Part shown: one piece after another, positions 43,539-53,207 of the stretch
Position numbering within the stretch: position 1 is the first letter of the stretch
Layout: the number at the start of each line of letters is the position of its first letter
Assembly (NCBI GenBank): GCA_016285085.1
Contig: JAEEQA010000007.1
Coordinates: 1-60,567 of the forward strand
DNA length: 60,567 nt
Source of the DNA: Bacteroidales bacterium
GTDB lineage: Bacteria > Bacteroidota > Bacteroidia > Bacteroidales > WCHB1-69
Reading direction: 5' to 3'
Notes under the pieces: generated by a model
What the model was told of the DNA's origin: nothing
The model's input: the letters and a program-made list of their open reading frames with translations, nothing else
Database searches by the model: none
Made by a program: the position numbers and the translations under genes

Positions 43539-43769
43539 ATGTCAGATCTCGACCAATTATTCAAATCCAAAGGATACAAAGCCTTCATGAAGAAGCTGCT
43601 GTGTTTCTCCATCCCGGTGTTGATACTCGGACTTCTTTTCATGTATATGAAGTGGCCCGGCGGAGAGGTGATGGCGAAAGCTGGCGGCGGAACCCTGTTC
43701 CTCGTATTGGTTTTCTATATCATTGAAAAGGTGAAATACAGGGATTACGACGATAACCGCGACAATTAA
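43539..43769 (+). CDS. Small two-helix membrane protein resembling the GldL transmembrane region
   Basis: 76 residues from the ATG at 43539 (MSDLDQLFKSKGYKAF); an earlier in-frame start would fall inside palindrome copy 10. Two membrane helices separated by a short turn: FSIPVLILGLLFMYMKWPGGEVMAKAGGGTLFLVLVFYIIEKV (split here as two segments, residues about 20-38 and 46-62). The LLFMYMKWPGG sequence resembles the KIMHWPGA motif of the first helices of GldL, the proton-channel motor protein of gliding/type IX secretion. The cytoplasmic domain of GldL is missing. It is bracketed by palindromes 10 and 11. Function unknown; a GldL-derived or GldL-related protein. Confidence 0.7.
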   Translation: MSDLDQLFKSKGYKAFMKKLLCFSIPVLILGLLFMYMKWPGGEVMAKAGGGTLFLVLVFYIIEKVKYRDYDDNRDN

Positions 43770-43778
43770 AACGTCCCT

Positions 43779-43806
43779 GTAGAGACGTTTCGTGAAACAT
43801 CTCTAC
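43779..43806. repeat. GTAGAGACG-family palindrome, copy 11
   Basis: 28 bases, core TTTCGTGAAA, right arm CATCTCTAC (one mismatch). Follows the GldL-like gene by nine bases. Confidence 0.85.
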
Positions 43807-43818
43807 AATTCCGACAAC

Positions 43819-43855
43819 AAATAAGTCCGCTGCCATCAGACAGCGGACTTATTTT
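43819..43855. terminator. Bidirectional hairpin terminator
   Basis: Perfect 14-bp stem (43819-43832 with 43841-43854), 8-base loop, with A-rich left and T-rich right flanks, between two convergent genes. Confidence 0.85.
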
Positions 43856-43878
43856 ATACATAAAATGAAAGATTTCGG

Positions 43879-44943
43879 TTACAGCTTGCTTTCGTTGTCC
43901 ACCAGCATCTTGTTCATCTTGTTATAGGAATTGATCATGTAAATCTCATAACCCATATAAAGCAGCCATGCGAGGATGACGAGGATGGCGACAAACGTGT
44001 GGTTGAGGTTAAGGAAGAATCCCTTGATGCCGAAGAAGACACCCATATTGAGGAAGTCCGTGCAGGCGATGGGCAGGAACCAGTAGTTGAAGCAGACCAT
44101 CAGGCCGCCGACCACGAGCGGGAGGATGCACTTGGCGAAGAGGTGGAGACCCCACCAGAGGCCGATGAATTCCATCTGGTTCTCGTCTTCATCGTCAGCA
44201 ACGATTTCCTTGCTCTTCAGGATGTACTTGGTCTCGTCCCACAATTCGGAGAAAACGGAGCAGGGTTTCATCAGGTTATAGACAGGGATGCACCAGCCCA
44301 GGATGGCCCACATCGGCTTCGTGCTCTTTTCCATCCACGGGGAGACGGCATGCACATTCTTCATGTTCTTGAACGACCAGAGGGCGAAGAGGACCACCTT
44401 GCCAATGAAGAGGAGGATGGCAATCATAATCACGACGTTATACGCTTTACGCGGACCTTTTGAATCCTGTTCCAACTGGGTGTATTTGCCAATCATATCG
44501 GCATTGGCCACGCAGTTCATCTTCAGGGTGTCACCTGCGCATACCTGCATGGTAGAATCTTCCGTAATGGCAGCCACAAAACTGTTGTACTGGTCTTCAT
44601 CGAACTTGATGGCGTTCTGGAGGTCGTCCTTCACTTTCTTTTCCACCTTACGGTCTTTTTCAATGGCCTTGTATTCTGCCTTCATGGAGTCGATCTTGGC
44701 GGTCAGGATGACTTTCTGTTCCTCGGCATTGTCGATTTTCTTCTGGCAGTCGCCGATGACCTGCTCCAGACGGAGTGAATCCTTCACGTAGGCATCGTAC
44801 ATCGGTTTCGTGTTCTGGTACTGGACATTCACCTTGTCGAAACGGATGAGGAGGACTACAGAGATGATGATACAGACGGCAATGACCGCATCCAAAAGCA
44901 TGGCCAGCTTGCCAAGTCCCACATTGTTGGTGATTTTTTTCAT
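43879..44943 (-). CDS. DUF4328-like membrane protein with coiled-coil periplasmic domain
   Basis: 354 residues. One N-terminal membrane helix (LLDAVIAVCIIISVVLLI), then about 130 residues of charged coiled coil (LEQVIGDCQKKIDNAEEQ, KIDSMKAEYKAIEKDRKVEKK), then about four further helices. The segment SPWMEKSTKPMWAILGWCIPVYNLMKPCSVFSELWDET (quoted in part: GWCIPVYNLMKPCSVFSELW) matches the DUF4328 pattern of a W-x-IP-x-x-NL-x-KP motif. The inserted coiled coil is not typical of short DUF4328 proteins. Function unknown. It is convergent with the GldL-like gene and lacks a recognisable promoter box. Confidence 0.7.
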   Translation of the reverse strand: MKKITNNVGLGKLAMLLDAVIAVCIIISVVLLIRFDKVNVQYQNTKPMYDAYVKDSLRLEQVIGDCQKKIDNAEEQKVILTAKIDSMKAEYKAIEKDRKVEKKVKDDLQNAIKFDEDQYNSFVAAITEDSTMQVCAGDTLKMNCVANADMIGKYTQLEQDSKGPRKAYNVVIMIAILLFIGKVVLFALWSFKNMKNVHAVSPWMEKSTKPMWAILGWCIPVYNLMKPCSVFSELWDETKYILKSKEIVADDEDENQMEFIGLWWGLHLFAKCILPLVVGGLMVCFNYWFLPIACTDFLNMGVFFGIKGFFLNLNHTFVAILVILAWLLYMGYEIYMINSYNKMNKMLVDNESKL

Positions 44944-45184
44944 ACTAAATGTCTTTTAAAACACTATTTATTAATAACTTATATTTTTTTTACATTAAAC
45001 TATAATGAGGTGCAAATTTACAAGAAATTTCCAATCGGATTGCGGTTTTTGAAACTTTTTTCTTTGAAGTCCCGAGAATTATTTTTAATAAATTTCCGTC
45101 CATGATTTTTTTTATTTTTTTTCAACTTTTGATAGAATTAAAACAAGATTTTAGTATCTTTGCCGCCTTGTAAAATTTTGTAAA
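44944..45184. other. Divergent intergenic region
   Basis: AT-rich gap between the DUF4328-like gene and recJ. Apart from the recJ promoter box near its right end I see nothing in it. Confidence 0.6.
45155..45162 (+). promoter_or_regulatory. TAtcTTTG -7 promoter element of recJ
   Basis: Exact match, 22 bases ahead of the ATG at 45185. Confidence 0.7.
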
Positions 45185-46960
45185 ATGGAAAAACGTTGGA
45201 TTCTCAGTCCCTCGCCGGACGAACGGGAAGTTGAGGAGTTTAGCAAATTATTGTCCATTGAGAAACCGCTTGCCTCCCTGCTTATCAACCGCGGCATCCG
45301 GACAATGGAAGACGCCGAATTGTTCTTCAACCCCGACATCTCGAAACTGCACGACCCCTTCCTTATGAAGGACATGGACAAGGCGGTGGAGCGTCTTTCC
45401 AAGGCCGTCATCGACAACGAAAAAATCCTGATTTACGGCGACTACGACGTGGACGGCACCTCCGCCGTGGCACTCGTCTATTCGTTCCTGCGCGACATCA
45501 TCGGATCCGACTACAAGAACTACATCGAATACTACATTCCCGACCGCTACCTCGAGGGCTACGGTATTTCCGACCAGGGCATCGAATACTGCCACGCCAA
45601 CGACTTCACCCTGCTGATATCGCTCGACTGCGGCATCAAGGCCAACGACAAGGTGGCCTTCGCCAACAGCTACGGCATTGATGTCATCATCTGCGACCAC
45701 CACCTCGAGGGGGACGAAATCCCCGACGCGTACGCCGTCCTCGACCCCAAGCGCAGCGGCTGTCCTTACCCCTACAAAGAACTTTCCGGCTGCGGTGTCG
45801 GCTTCAAGCTCATCCAAGGCTATTGCAAGAAGTTCGACCTCCCCGACCAGCTCTGGCTCCAGCAGCTTGACCTTGTGGCCATCAGCATCGCCTCCGACAT
45901 CGTCGCCATCACCGGCGAGAACCGCATCCTCGCCCACTTCGGCCTCATCATCATCAACCGCTGGCCCCGTGTCGGCATCAAGTCCATCATCGAGCAGTCG
46001 GGCACCAAGATCCACTACCCCCCCACCGGCAACACCATCTTCAACCGCGAGATCTCCGTCACCGACCTCGTCTTCAACGTCGGTCCCCGCATCAACGCCG
46101 CCGGCCGCATCAACACCGGCCGCGAGTCAGTCAAGCTGCTCATCTGCGACGACGAGGACAAGTCGATGGAGATCGGCAAGAACATCAACTCCCACAACGA
46201 CACCCGCCGCGACCTCGACAAGAAGGCCACCGGCGAAGCCGTCAACGAGATACTCTCCAACGACGACTTCCGCCACCGCAAGAGCATCGTGCTCTACAAT
46301 CCCGGCTGGAACAAGGGCATCATCGGTATCGTCGCCTCCCGCATCGTGGAGGAATTCTACCGTCCCACCATCATCCTCACCAAATCCACCGACGGTCTGA
46401 TTACCGGCTCGGCCCGCTCCATCAAAGAGTTCAACATCTACAGCGGCATCGACCACTGCGCCGACCTGCTGGAGCACTTCGGCGGCCACACCTACGCCGC
46501 CGGCCTCTCCCTCAAGGAAGAGAACCTCCAGGCCTTCATCGACAAGTTCGAGCAGTACGTCGCCGACAACATCCAGGACGAAAGCGCCTTCATCCCCGAA
46601 ATCGACGTGGACATGGAGCTCGACCTCACCGACATCACCAACAGCTTCATGGCCAACCTGAAACGATTCGCCCCGTTCGGTCCGGGCAACATGGCGCCCA
46701 TCTTCCTCACCCGCCGCCTCGTGGAGGAGGGCAACGGCAAGATCGTCGGCGAAAAGCACATCAAGATGCGGGTCTGCTACCGCGACCGCAACTGCCGTCC
46801 CATCGATGCCATCGCCTTCAACCAAAAAGAGAATTTCGACAAAATCACCTCCGGGCGCGAGTTCGACATGCTCTACCATGTAGAGGAGAACACATGGAAC
46901 AACGTGACATCCATCCAACTGAATGTCAAAGATATTAAAACAAGTGTGCAGGAAGTCTAA
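45185..46960 (+). CDS. recJ: Single-strand-specific exonuclease RecJ
   Basis: 591 residues. DHH phosphoesterase motifs: GDYDVDGTSAVALV (about residue 86), SLDCGIKAND, the DHH motif CDHHLEGDEIPDAYAVLDPKR (first D about 171, split at residue level) and GVGFKLIQG; the DHHA1 domain contains GGHTYAAGLSL (about 435). The C-terminus is an OB-like domain. It degrades single-stranded DNA 5' to 3' in recombination and repair. GC content is notably high here. Its TAA stop overlaps the TAG stop of the convergent rsmD. Confidence 0.95.
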   Translation: MEKRWILSPSPDEREVEEFSKLLSIEKPLASLLINRGIRTMEDAELFFNPDISKLHDPFLMKDMDKAVERLSKAVIDNEKILIYGDYDVDGTSAVALVYSFLRDIIGSDYKNYIEYYIPDRYLEGYGISDQGIEYCHANDFTLLISLDCGIKANDKVAFANSYGIDVIICDHHLEGDEIPDAYAVLDPKRSGCPYPYKELSGCGVGFKLIQGYCKKFDLPDQLWLQQLDLVAISIASDIVAITGENRILAHFGLIIINRWPRVGIKSIIEQSGTKIHYPPTGNTIFNREISVTDLVFNVGPRINAAGRINTGRESVKLLICDDEDKSMEIGKNINSHNDTRRDLDKKATGEAVNEILSNDDFRHRKSIVLYNPGWNKGIIGIVASRIVEEFYRPTIILTKSTDGLITGSARSIKEFNIYSGIDHCADLLEHFGGHTYAAGLSLKEENLQAFIDKFEQYVADNIQDESAFIPEIDVDMELDLTDITNSFMANLKRFAPFGPGNMAPIFLTRRLVEEGNGKIVGEKHIKMRVCYRDRNCRPIDAIAFNQKENFDKITSGREFDMLYHVEENTWNNVTSIQLNVKDIKTSVQEV

Positions 46961-47529
46961 ACCGCCGGCTCCGAATCCGTTCCCTCCGTTTCCGACATAT
47001 TGACCAGAAAACTGAAATTCACCCGCCCGTAGTGACGGTGCTGGTAAAACTTGGGATGGTTTGAGAAATCCACCTCCTTCTTGTGTTCAATGACCAGCCA
47101 TCCGTCGGGCTTCAGCAAGTTGCGCTCGAATACCAGCTGCGGGATTTTTTCGATACCTTCCATATCGTAGGGCGGATCGGCGAAGATGATGTCCACCGGC
47201 AGCTTCTGGTGCTCCAAAAAAGAGAAAGCATCGGCCTTGATGGCCGTAAGGTTCAGATATTTCAGTTCGCCCGCCATCTTCTTGATGAAGTTCACGCACG
47301 GCTGGTGGATGTCCACCGCCAGCACCGAGACCGCATCGCGGGAGGCGAATTCCAGACTGACATTGCCCGTTCCCGCAAACAGGTCGATGACCGTAACGGC
47401 CTCAAAATAAAAGTAATTGTTGAGGATATTGAACAGGCTCTCCTTGGCCATGTCGGTGGTGGGTCGCACGGGAAGGTTGTCCGGTGCCTTGATGTGCCGG
47501 CCCTTGTTCTTGCCGCAAATGATTCGCAT
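46957..47529 (-). CDS. rsmD: 16S rRNA (guanine(966)-N(2))-methyltransferase
   Basis: 190 residues. N-terminal RIICGKNKGRHIKAPDNLPVRPTTDMAKESLFNIL is the RsmD/YhhF start (residues 2-36). SAM-binding motif I VIDLFAGTGNVSLE (about 50), VDIHQPCVNFI and the catalytic DPPY (FADPPYDMEGIEKIP, about 117). It methylates G966 of 16S rRNA. The stop codon overlaps that of recJ on the other strand. Upstream, 12 bases away, is a DUF3822 gene, a standard Bacteroidota neighbour, so both are likely co-transcribed. Confidence 0.93.
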   Translation of the reverse strand: MRIICGKNKGRHIKAPDNLPVRPTTDMAKESLFNILNNYFYFEAVTVIDLFAGTGNVSLEFASRDAVSVLAVDIHQPCVNFIKKMAGELKYLNLTAIKADAFSFLEHQKLPVDIIFADPPYDMEGIEKIPQLVFERNLLKPDGWLVIEHKKEVDFSNHPKFYQHRHYGRVNFSFLVNMSETEGTDSEPAV

Positions 47530-47541
47530 AGGTGATTCAGG

Positions 47542-48309
47542 TTAAAACGGTAACAGATTCAGGACGGTGTGCGCCGCCACTTCCTTCCCCTCGGCAGTAC
47601 GTATAGTGGCGGGCAGACGGTCGCCGGCCCAGTCCATATCCGGGAAGTATTGGTTCACAAGCTCGAAACTCTTTTTTGCTTCCGGAAGTTCCCCGCCAAA
47701 GAGCAGATGGCACTCGTCGGCTTCGATTTCATGCTGCCGGAGGACATTAGCAATGTGATAAACCACCTCGTCGCCGATGGTGAAACGGAAGCCGCTGACA
47801 AACACCAAACGGTTGTAACAGAACAGGATGGACTCTGCCATAGAGCCGTGAAAGAAGAGAAGCATCCGATGGGGCGTGTCGCTGCAGTTAAGTTGGAGAT
47901 AGCGGGCGAGGACCATGGAGCTGTGTTGAAAGACGGGAGTGATACCCACCTGTCTCAGCTGTTCCACTTTCCCTGTGGGAACAGGATAAAGGACGGAATA
48001 TCCATCCCACTCGTCACGCATAACCGTGTCGTTATCTGATAGTTCCGTGTGAATTTTCAGAAATTGAGAGGCGGGTTCCTCAAAAAGTTCGTCGGGAACA
48101 AGGACGGGGGGCATCGGATTGACGACCACGCGGACGTCGTGCGACCCCTCGCCAAAGAAAATGCCACATTCACGGAGCAATGCAGTGAATGAGGCATTCT
48201 TATGGTTGGATAGCAGGAACGAGCCGTCGGGCTGAGCTTTCAATAGCGAGAAGCCGTTTGTGTGCAGACCGACTGCCTTGTAACTGGCATTATTCCGCGG
48301 TTTTTCCAT
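47542..48309 (-). CDS. DUF3822 family protein
   Basis: 255 residues. Recognised by pattern and by its place directly upstream of rsmD: an actin/ASKHA-like domain of unknown function (FSLLKAQPDGSFLLSNHKNASF, RMLLFFHGSMAESILFCYNRLVFVSGFRF, CHLLFGGELPEAKKSFELV). No signal peptide or membrane segment. The start overlaps the 3' end of the upstream gene by 20 bases, implying translational coupling. The role is unknown. Confidence 0.75.
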   Translation of the reverse strand: MEKPRNNASYKAVGLHTNGFSLLKAQPDGSFLLSNHKNASFTALLRECGIFFGEGSHDVRVVVNPMPPVLVPDELFEEPASQFLKIHTELSDNDTVMRDEWDGYSVLYPVPTGKVEQLRQVGITPVFQHSSMVLARYLQLNCSDTPHRMLLFFHGSMAESILFCYNRLVFVSGFRFTIGDEVVYHIANVLRQHEIEADECHLLFGGELPEAKKSFELVNQYFPDMDWAGDRLPATIRTAEGKEVAAHTVLNLLPF

Positions 48310-49003
48310 ACTCGATGACTTCGATGGAGGGTTTCACGGTGTCGCCCAACTGCACGCCGACACAGTTTCTTCTCTCGCGCATGTCGTTTTCAAGACCGCT
48401 GTAGAAAATTTTGCCGAGGCCGCGGCTGATGAAGTTCTTTTCCGCCGGAATAGTGGACTTCTGAAGATCGGTCAGGATCACCTCGACGGGGACATAGACA
48501 GCGAACTTCTGCACGGTTGAATCCGTGGTGCAGATTTCGATTTTGTACTTCTGGTTGTCGGTATAGGGAATATACTGGAAGTTCTCCATCACGACATAGT
48601 CACTGTAGTCGCGCTTTTTGTTGATTTCGCCGAGGGTTTCTTCCATTTTCTCCTTGATGGGGACTTTGATTTCGACGGTTTCGTAGTAGCCCTGCTTCTC
48701 AGCTTCTTCCATGGAAAGACCTTCAGGAATGGTATCGCTGGTACGGCGGGTGGAGGTCACCGTGAAGAAACCATTGGTGTAAAATTCCTCCAGGTCCTCG
48801 ATTTTGGCAGCATACTCGCCGTTTTCCTTCTTGTAGAGTTTCTGCAATTCGGCAATGGCCGTCAAGCGGTTGACATTCAACTCCTTTCTCGCATTGTAAA
48901 CATCAGCGAATTTCTTGGGACGGAGGATGGATTTGGTCGTCAAAAAGACGAAAATCAAAGCAATAATGATTAAAAGCGTGCTTACTAAAACTTTACTTTT
49001 CAT
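48290..49003 (-). CDS. Membrane-anchored periplasmic protein of unknown function
   Basis: 237 residues. One N-terminal membrane helix (VLVSTLLIIIALIFVFLTT) without a clear cleavage site, then a helix with ELNVNRLTAIAELQKLYKKENGEYAAKIEDLEEFYTNG (residues about 42-80; pattern resembles the helix after the anchor in pilin-like or type II secretion pseudopilin proteins), and a beta-rich remainder (YETVEIKVPIKEKMEETLG, YKIEICTTDSTVQKFAVYVPV). Not recognised. Overlaps the DUF3822 gene by 20 bases and is the first gene of a three-gene minus-strand operon with DUF3822 and rsmD; its promoter box is at 49064. Confidence 0.65.
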   Translation of the reverse strand: MKSKVLVSTLLIIIALIFVFLTTKSILRPKKFADVYNARKELNVNRLTAIAELQKLYKKENGEYAAKIEDLEEFYTNGFFTVTSTRRTSDTIPEGLSMEEAEKQGYYETVEIKVPIKEKMEETLGEINKKRDYSDYVVMENFQYIPYTDNQKYKIEICTTDSTVQKFAVYVPVEVILTDLQKSTIPAEKNFISRGLGKIFYSGLENDMRERRNCVGVQLGDTVKPSIEVIEYGKTAE

Positions 49004-49063
49004 ATTTTGAAACTTATAATTATCCTAATACACAGCAATTTCGCTATTTCACGAAAAGGCGGG

Positions 49064-49071
49064 CAAAAATA
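49064..49071 (-). promoter_or_regulatory. TAttTTTG -7 promoter element
   Basis: Minus-strand exact match, 60 bases ahead of the start at 49003. Confidence 0.5.
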
Positions 49072-49128
49072 GTAAAAAATACATTAGCGGGAATACCTTT
49101 CCGTGCATTTTATAAAAAATATTTTGCG

Positions 49129-49136
49129 TAAGTTTG
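49129..49136 (+). promoter_or_regulatory. TAagTTTG -7 promoter element
   Basis: Exact TAnnTTTG match, 17 bases ahead of the ATG at 49154. It rules against an in-frame start at 49103. Confidence 0.6.
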
Positions 49137-49153
49137 CCGTCCTATTTCTTGAT

Positions 49154-50131
49154 ATGTTTTACCTGTTACAGAAAGACTTACGGTTTCAGATTTTCGTCTT
49201 GGTCGCGCTGTCGGGGCTGTTTTGCTACCAACTGTTCGCACTGCCGGTCACTTTCTGCTCACCTGATTCTTTTCTGCCATACGCACAATCCATCGGGAAA
49301 TGGGTGAATACCTATCCCCTTTCAGCGCGGATCGCCATCCTGTTCCTGTTTGCCTTACAGCAGGTTATGCTCTTTGTCTATTTCAAACGGAGCAAGTTCG
49401 ACGAGCAGACTTCCTTGCTGCCTTGTGCGGCATTGACGCTCTTCACCGTGGCGGGCGGACCCGCTGCGGTTTGCTCGCCCATCTTCATTGCAAACACTGT
49501 CATGACCGCGCTGCTGCTTCTGATTGACGACTCCGGTCGCGGCCACCAGAAGAGCAGAGTTCTGGTGGCAGGAATCTTGGTGGGTGCCGCCACCTTCTTC
49601 GACCTGTCTCTCTTCCTGCTTGCGGCAGCATTCCTCTTCATACTGCTCACCAACCGTTTCAACTCCATCAGCGACATCTTTGTCGTCATCACCGGCATCC
49701 TTATACCATATATATATATTGCTGCATGCTCCTTTTTCGTGGGAAGCCTCCCGCAGGATTTTGACACTTTCACGCAAGCACATCTGAACTTTCCCCTCCT
49801 TACGGGGACACAACCGTCCATTGTGGCCGTCATCAGCGCCATTGTCGGTTCCCTCCTCTTGGTTTACATATTTGTACGACTGAAAATACGCTTCGATTAC
49901 AAACTCATCGTCGTGCGGAAGCGATTTATCAACATCCACATTCTTTTTTTCGTTCTTGTGGGTGTGTTGCTTCTGACCAACCTGCCCTTCCCTGCTTCAG
50001 CCTGTTACCTGTCTCTTCCGCTTTCCCTGTATCTTGCCTCCTACGCGCCAAGCCGCCGACTGACCATCACCAAGGAGGTGGTGCTCACCCTTTTTCTCAC
50101 GGCGGCGGTCCTGCTGGAGATGGGGGTATAA
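49154..50131 (+). CDS. Polytopic membrane protein, DUF6427-like
   Basis: 325 residues from the ATG at 49154 (MFYLLQKDLRFQIFVL). About nine to ten hydrophobic helices; short loops carry little charge. The pattern (CSPIFIANTVMTALLLLI, GILVGAATFFDLSLFLLAAAFLF with N/D in a helix, and SACYLSLPLSLYLA near the end) resembles Bacteroidota DUF6427 proteins, which look like glycosyltransferase or transporter-type membrane proteins without catalytic motifs. No function can be given. A 10-bp-stem hairpin follows directly after the stop. Confidence 0.65.
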   Translation: MFYLLQKDLRFQIFVLVALSGLFCYQLFALPVTFCSPDSFLPYAQSIGKWVNTYPLSARIAILFLFALQQVMLFVYFKRSKFDEQTSLLPCAALTLFTVAGGPAAVCSPIFIANTVMTALLLLIDDSGRGHQKSRVLVAGILVGAATFFDLSLFLLAAAFLFILLTNRFNSISDIFVVITGILIPYIYIAACSFFVGSLPQDFDTFTQAHLNFPLLTGTQPSIVAVISAIVGSLLLVYIFVRLKIRFDYKLIVVRKRFINIHILFFVLVGVLLLTNLPFPASACYLSLPLSLYLASYAPSRRLTITKEVVLTLFLTAAVLLEMGV

Positions 50132-50132
50132 A

Positions 50133-50169
50133 AAAACTTTAACCATTGATTATCAACGATTAAAGTTTT
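50133..50169. terminator. Bidirectional terminator between membrane protein and tRNA
   Basis: Perfect 10-bp stem aaaactttaa (50133-50142) with ttaaagtttt (50160-50169), and a nested ttgat/atcaa in the loop. A-rich and T-rich flanks serve both strands. Confidence 0.75.
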
Positions 50170-50171
50170 CT

Positions 50172-50247
50172 TGGTGGAGAAGACGGGATTCGAACCCGCG
50201 ACCCCTTGATTGCGAACCAAGTGCTCTACCAACTGAGCTACATCCCC
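50172..50247 (-). tRNA. tRNA-Ala (anticodon CGC)
   Basis: 76 bases including an encoded CCA end. D-arm GCTC/GAGC, anticodon stem CTTGG/TCAAG with loop TTCGCAA (anticodon CGC, reading GCG), T-arm GCGGG-TTCGAAT-CCCGT. The acceptor stem contains the G3:U70 pair that marks alanine tRNAs, which supports the assignment; positions 6 and 67 form a U:U mismatch. Five bases upstream nothing promoter-like was identified. Confidence 0.85.
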
Positions 50248-50366
50248 TCGCTTTTTCGGGCGGCAAAAGTACGACAATTTTCGTTGCAAATCACACCCTG
50301 TTTTCAATTTTTATTCAGTTTTGTCCCACCTACATTTTGCTCATTTCGTTCGCACGATAAAACCTT

Positions 50367-50411
50367 CAAACTTGATAAACTTTCAACTTTACAAACTTGA
50401 TAAACTTTCAA
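50367..50411. repeat. Tandem direct repeat upstream of the eno promoter
   Basis: caaacttgataaactttcaa occurs at 50367-50386 and again at 50392-50411 (25-base spacing), ending 10 bases before the -7 box at 50422. Confidence 0.85.
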
Positions 50412-50421
50412 ACTAAAGTCG

Positions 50422-50429
50422 TATCTTTG
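50422..50429 (+). promoter_or_regulatory. TAtcTTTG -7 promoter element of eno
   Basis: Exact match, 54 bases ahead of the ATG at 50484; overlapped on its upstream side by the tandem repeat. Confidence 0.7.
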
Positions 50430-50462
50430 CACCCTTGATTATGAATCATTAACTTATTATAA

Positions 50463-51779
<1,317 letters not shown>

Positions 51780-51789
51780 TCGCGCCACA

Positions 51790-52833
51790 ATGAATACGAA
51801 ACGTTCAGTCCTCCTTATCTTCACCGGCGGCACCATCAGCATGGGCGAATCGCCCGACAACGGCTCGCTGGCTCCGCTGGATATGGAGGCCATCCAAAAA
51901 CTGATACCCGAACTGGAGATGCTGCCCGTCAGCATCTCCTCCTTTTTCTTCGACCCGATGATCGACTCGTCGGATGTCGATCCCGAATTCTGGATCAAGA
52001 TAGCCCGCACCATCCAGGACAACTACGATGCCTACGACGGCTTTGTAATCCTGCACGGCACCGACACGATGGCGTACTCCGCCTCCGCCGTCAGCTTCAT
52101 GCTCCAGAATCTTACCAAGCCCGTGGTTTTCACGGGGGCACAACTGCCTTTAGGCGTGCTCCGCAGCGATGCCAAAGAGAACCTGATGAGTGCCATCGAA
52201 GTGGCCGCCGCCTACGACGAGGACGACGAGCCTATCGTGCCGGAAGTGAGCATCTATTTCGAAGATTCGCTGATGCGCGGCAACCGCACCACCAAGCAAA
52301 GCACCGAGTACTTCAACGCATTCGAGTCGTACAACTACCCGGCGTTGGCCAAGGCCGGCGTGCACATCAAATACCGCACGCTCTATATCCACCACGACCA
52401 CAGCGGACTGCCGTTGGAAATCAACACGAAATTTGACACCAACATCGCCATTCTGACACTCTTCCCGGGCATCAAGGAAGCGGTAGTGGAGTCAATTTTG
52501 CATACCCCGGGACTGCGGGCCGTGGTGTTGGAGAGTTTCGGTGCCGGCAACGCGCCCCGCGCCGAGTGGCTCTATCGCCAGTTAAAAGCCGCCTCCGACC
52601 GCGGCATCATCATCGTCAATGTCTCGCAATGCCATATCGGCACCATTGAGATGGGCCGGTACGAAACGAGCCTGAACCTTCAGAAAGCCGGCGTGCAAAG
52701 CGGCTACGACATGACCCTTGAGGCCACCGTCACCAAACTGATGCACCTGCTGGGCAATTACGACGACAACAGCATCGTCAACAAAAAATTGCAGGAATCC
52801 ATCTGCGGCGAGGTAACACTGTCCTCGCGATAA
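51790..52833 (+). CDS. ansA: Type I (cytoplasmic) L-asparaginase
   Basis: 347 residues without a signal peptide, so the cytoplasmic type. First catalytic Thr in IFTGGTISMGE, second in ILHGTDTMAYSASAVSFML with its TDT motif (about residue 95), and the conserved SDAKENLMSAIEVA. The C-terminal domain contains LRAVVLESFGAGNAP. It hydrolyses asparagine to aspartate and ammonia. Together with enolase it likely forms a two-gene transcript. Palindrome copies 12 and 13 follow. Confidence 0.93.
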   Translation: MNTKRSVLLIFTGGTISMGESPDNGSLAPLDMEAIQKLIPELEMLPVSISSFFFDPMIDSSDVDPEFWIKIARTIQDNYDAYDGFVILHGTDTMAYSASAVSFMLQNLTKPVVFTGAQLPLGVLRSDAKENLMSAIEVAAAYDEDDEPIVPEVSIYFEDSLMRGNRTTKQSTEYFNAFESYNYPALAKAGVHIKYRTLYIHHDHSGLPLEINTKFDTNIAILTLFPGIKEAVVESILHTPGLRAVVLESFGAGNAPRAEWLYRQLKAASDRGIIIVNVSQCHIGTIEMGRYETSLNLQKAGVQSGYDMTLEATVTKLMHLLGNYDDNSIVNKKLQESICGEVTLSSR

Positions 52834-52847
52834 AAAATCCATCTTTT

Positions 52848-52876
52848 GTAGAGACGTCATAATATGGCATCTCTAC
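52848..52876. repeat. GTAGAGACG-family palindrome, copy 12
   Basis: 29-base variant, core TCATAATATGG, right arm CATCTCTAC. Confidence 0.85.
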
Positions 52877-52908
52877 AAATGGTTACATATAATTTATATC
52901 GTTTTGTT

Positions 52909-52951
52909 GTAGAGACGCGATTCATCGCGTCTCCGCGCACCGCGTCTCTAC
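52909..52951. repeat. GTAGAGACG-family palindrome, copy 13 (compound)
   Basis: A complete copy with core CGATTCATCG, whose right arm is followed by a second right arm (ACCGCGTCTCTAC); looks like two copies fused. The 52834-53207 gap holds only copies 12 and 13 and the promoter at 53157. Confidence 0.8.
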
Positions 52952-53156
52952 AGGTATATGATTTCATGTCATTCGCCGAAATTTTCCGAATTTCGCACTT
53001 CGTCCCGGCACCATCTCCCAAAACCTGTTTTTTAACGAATTTGTAGGGTTTTGAATCAAACCCTGTCACTTTCTTTCGTAAACCTGCATCTTTTTAATTC
53101 TTTGTTTTCCAGAAAAATAGCAGAAAACGGCACTTGAAAAAGCATTTCGGGTGTTG

Positions 53157-53164
53157 TATCTTTG
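53157..53164 (+). promoter_or_regulatory. TAtcTTTG -7 promoter element of the nuclease gene
   Basis: Exact match, 43 bases ahead of the ATG at 53208. Confidence 0.65.
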
Positions 53165-53207
53165 CGGACAGTTTCCATTTTAATTCACTCAAAAAAATCA
53201 AAATAAT

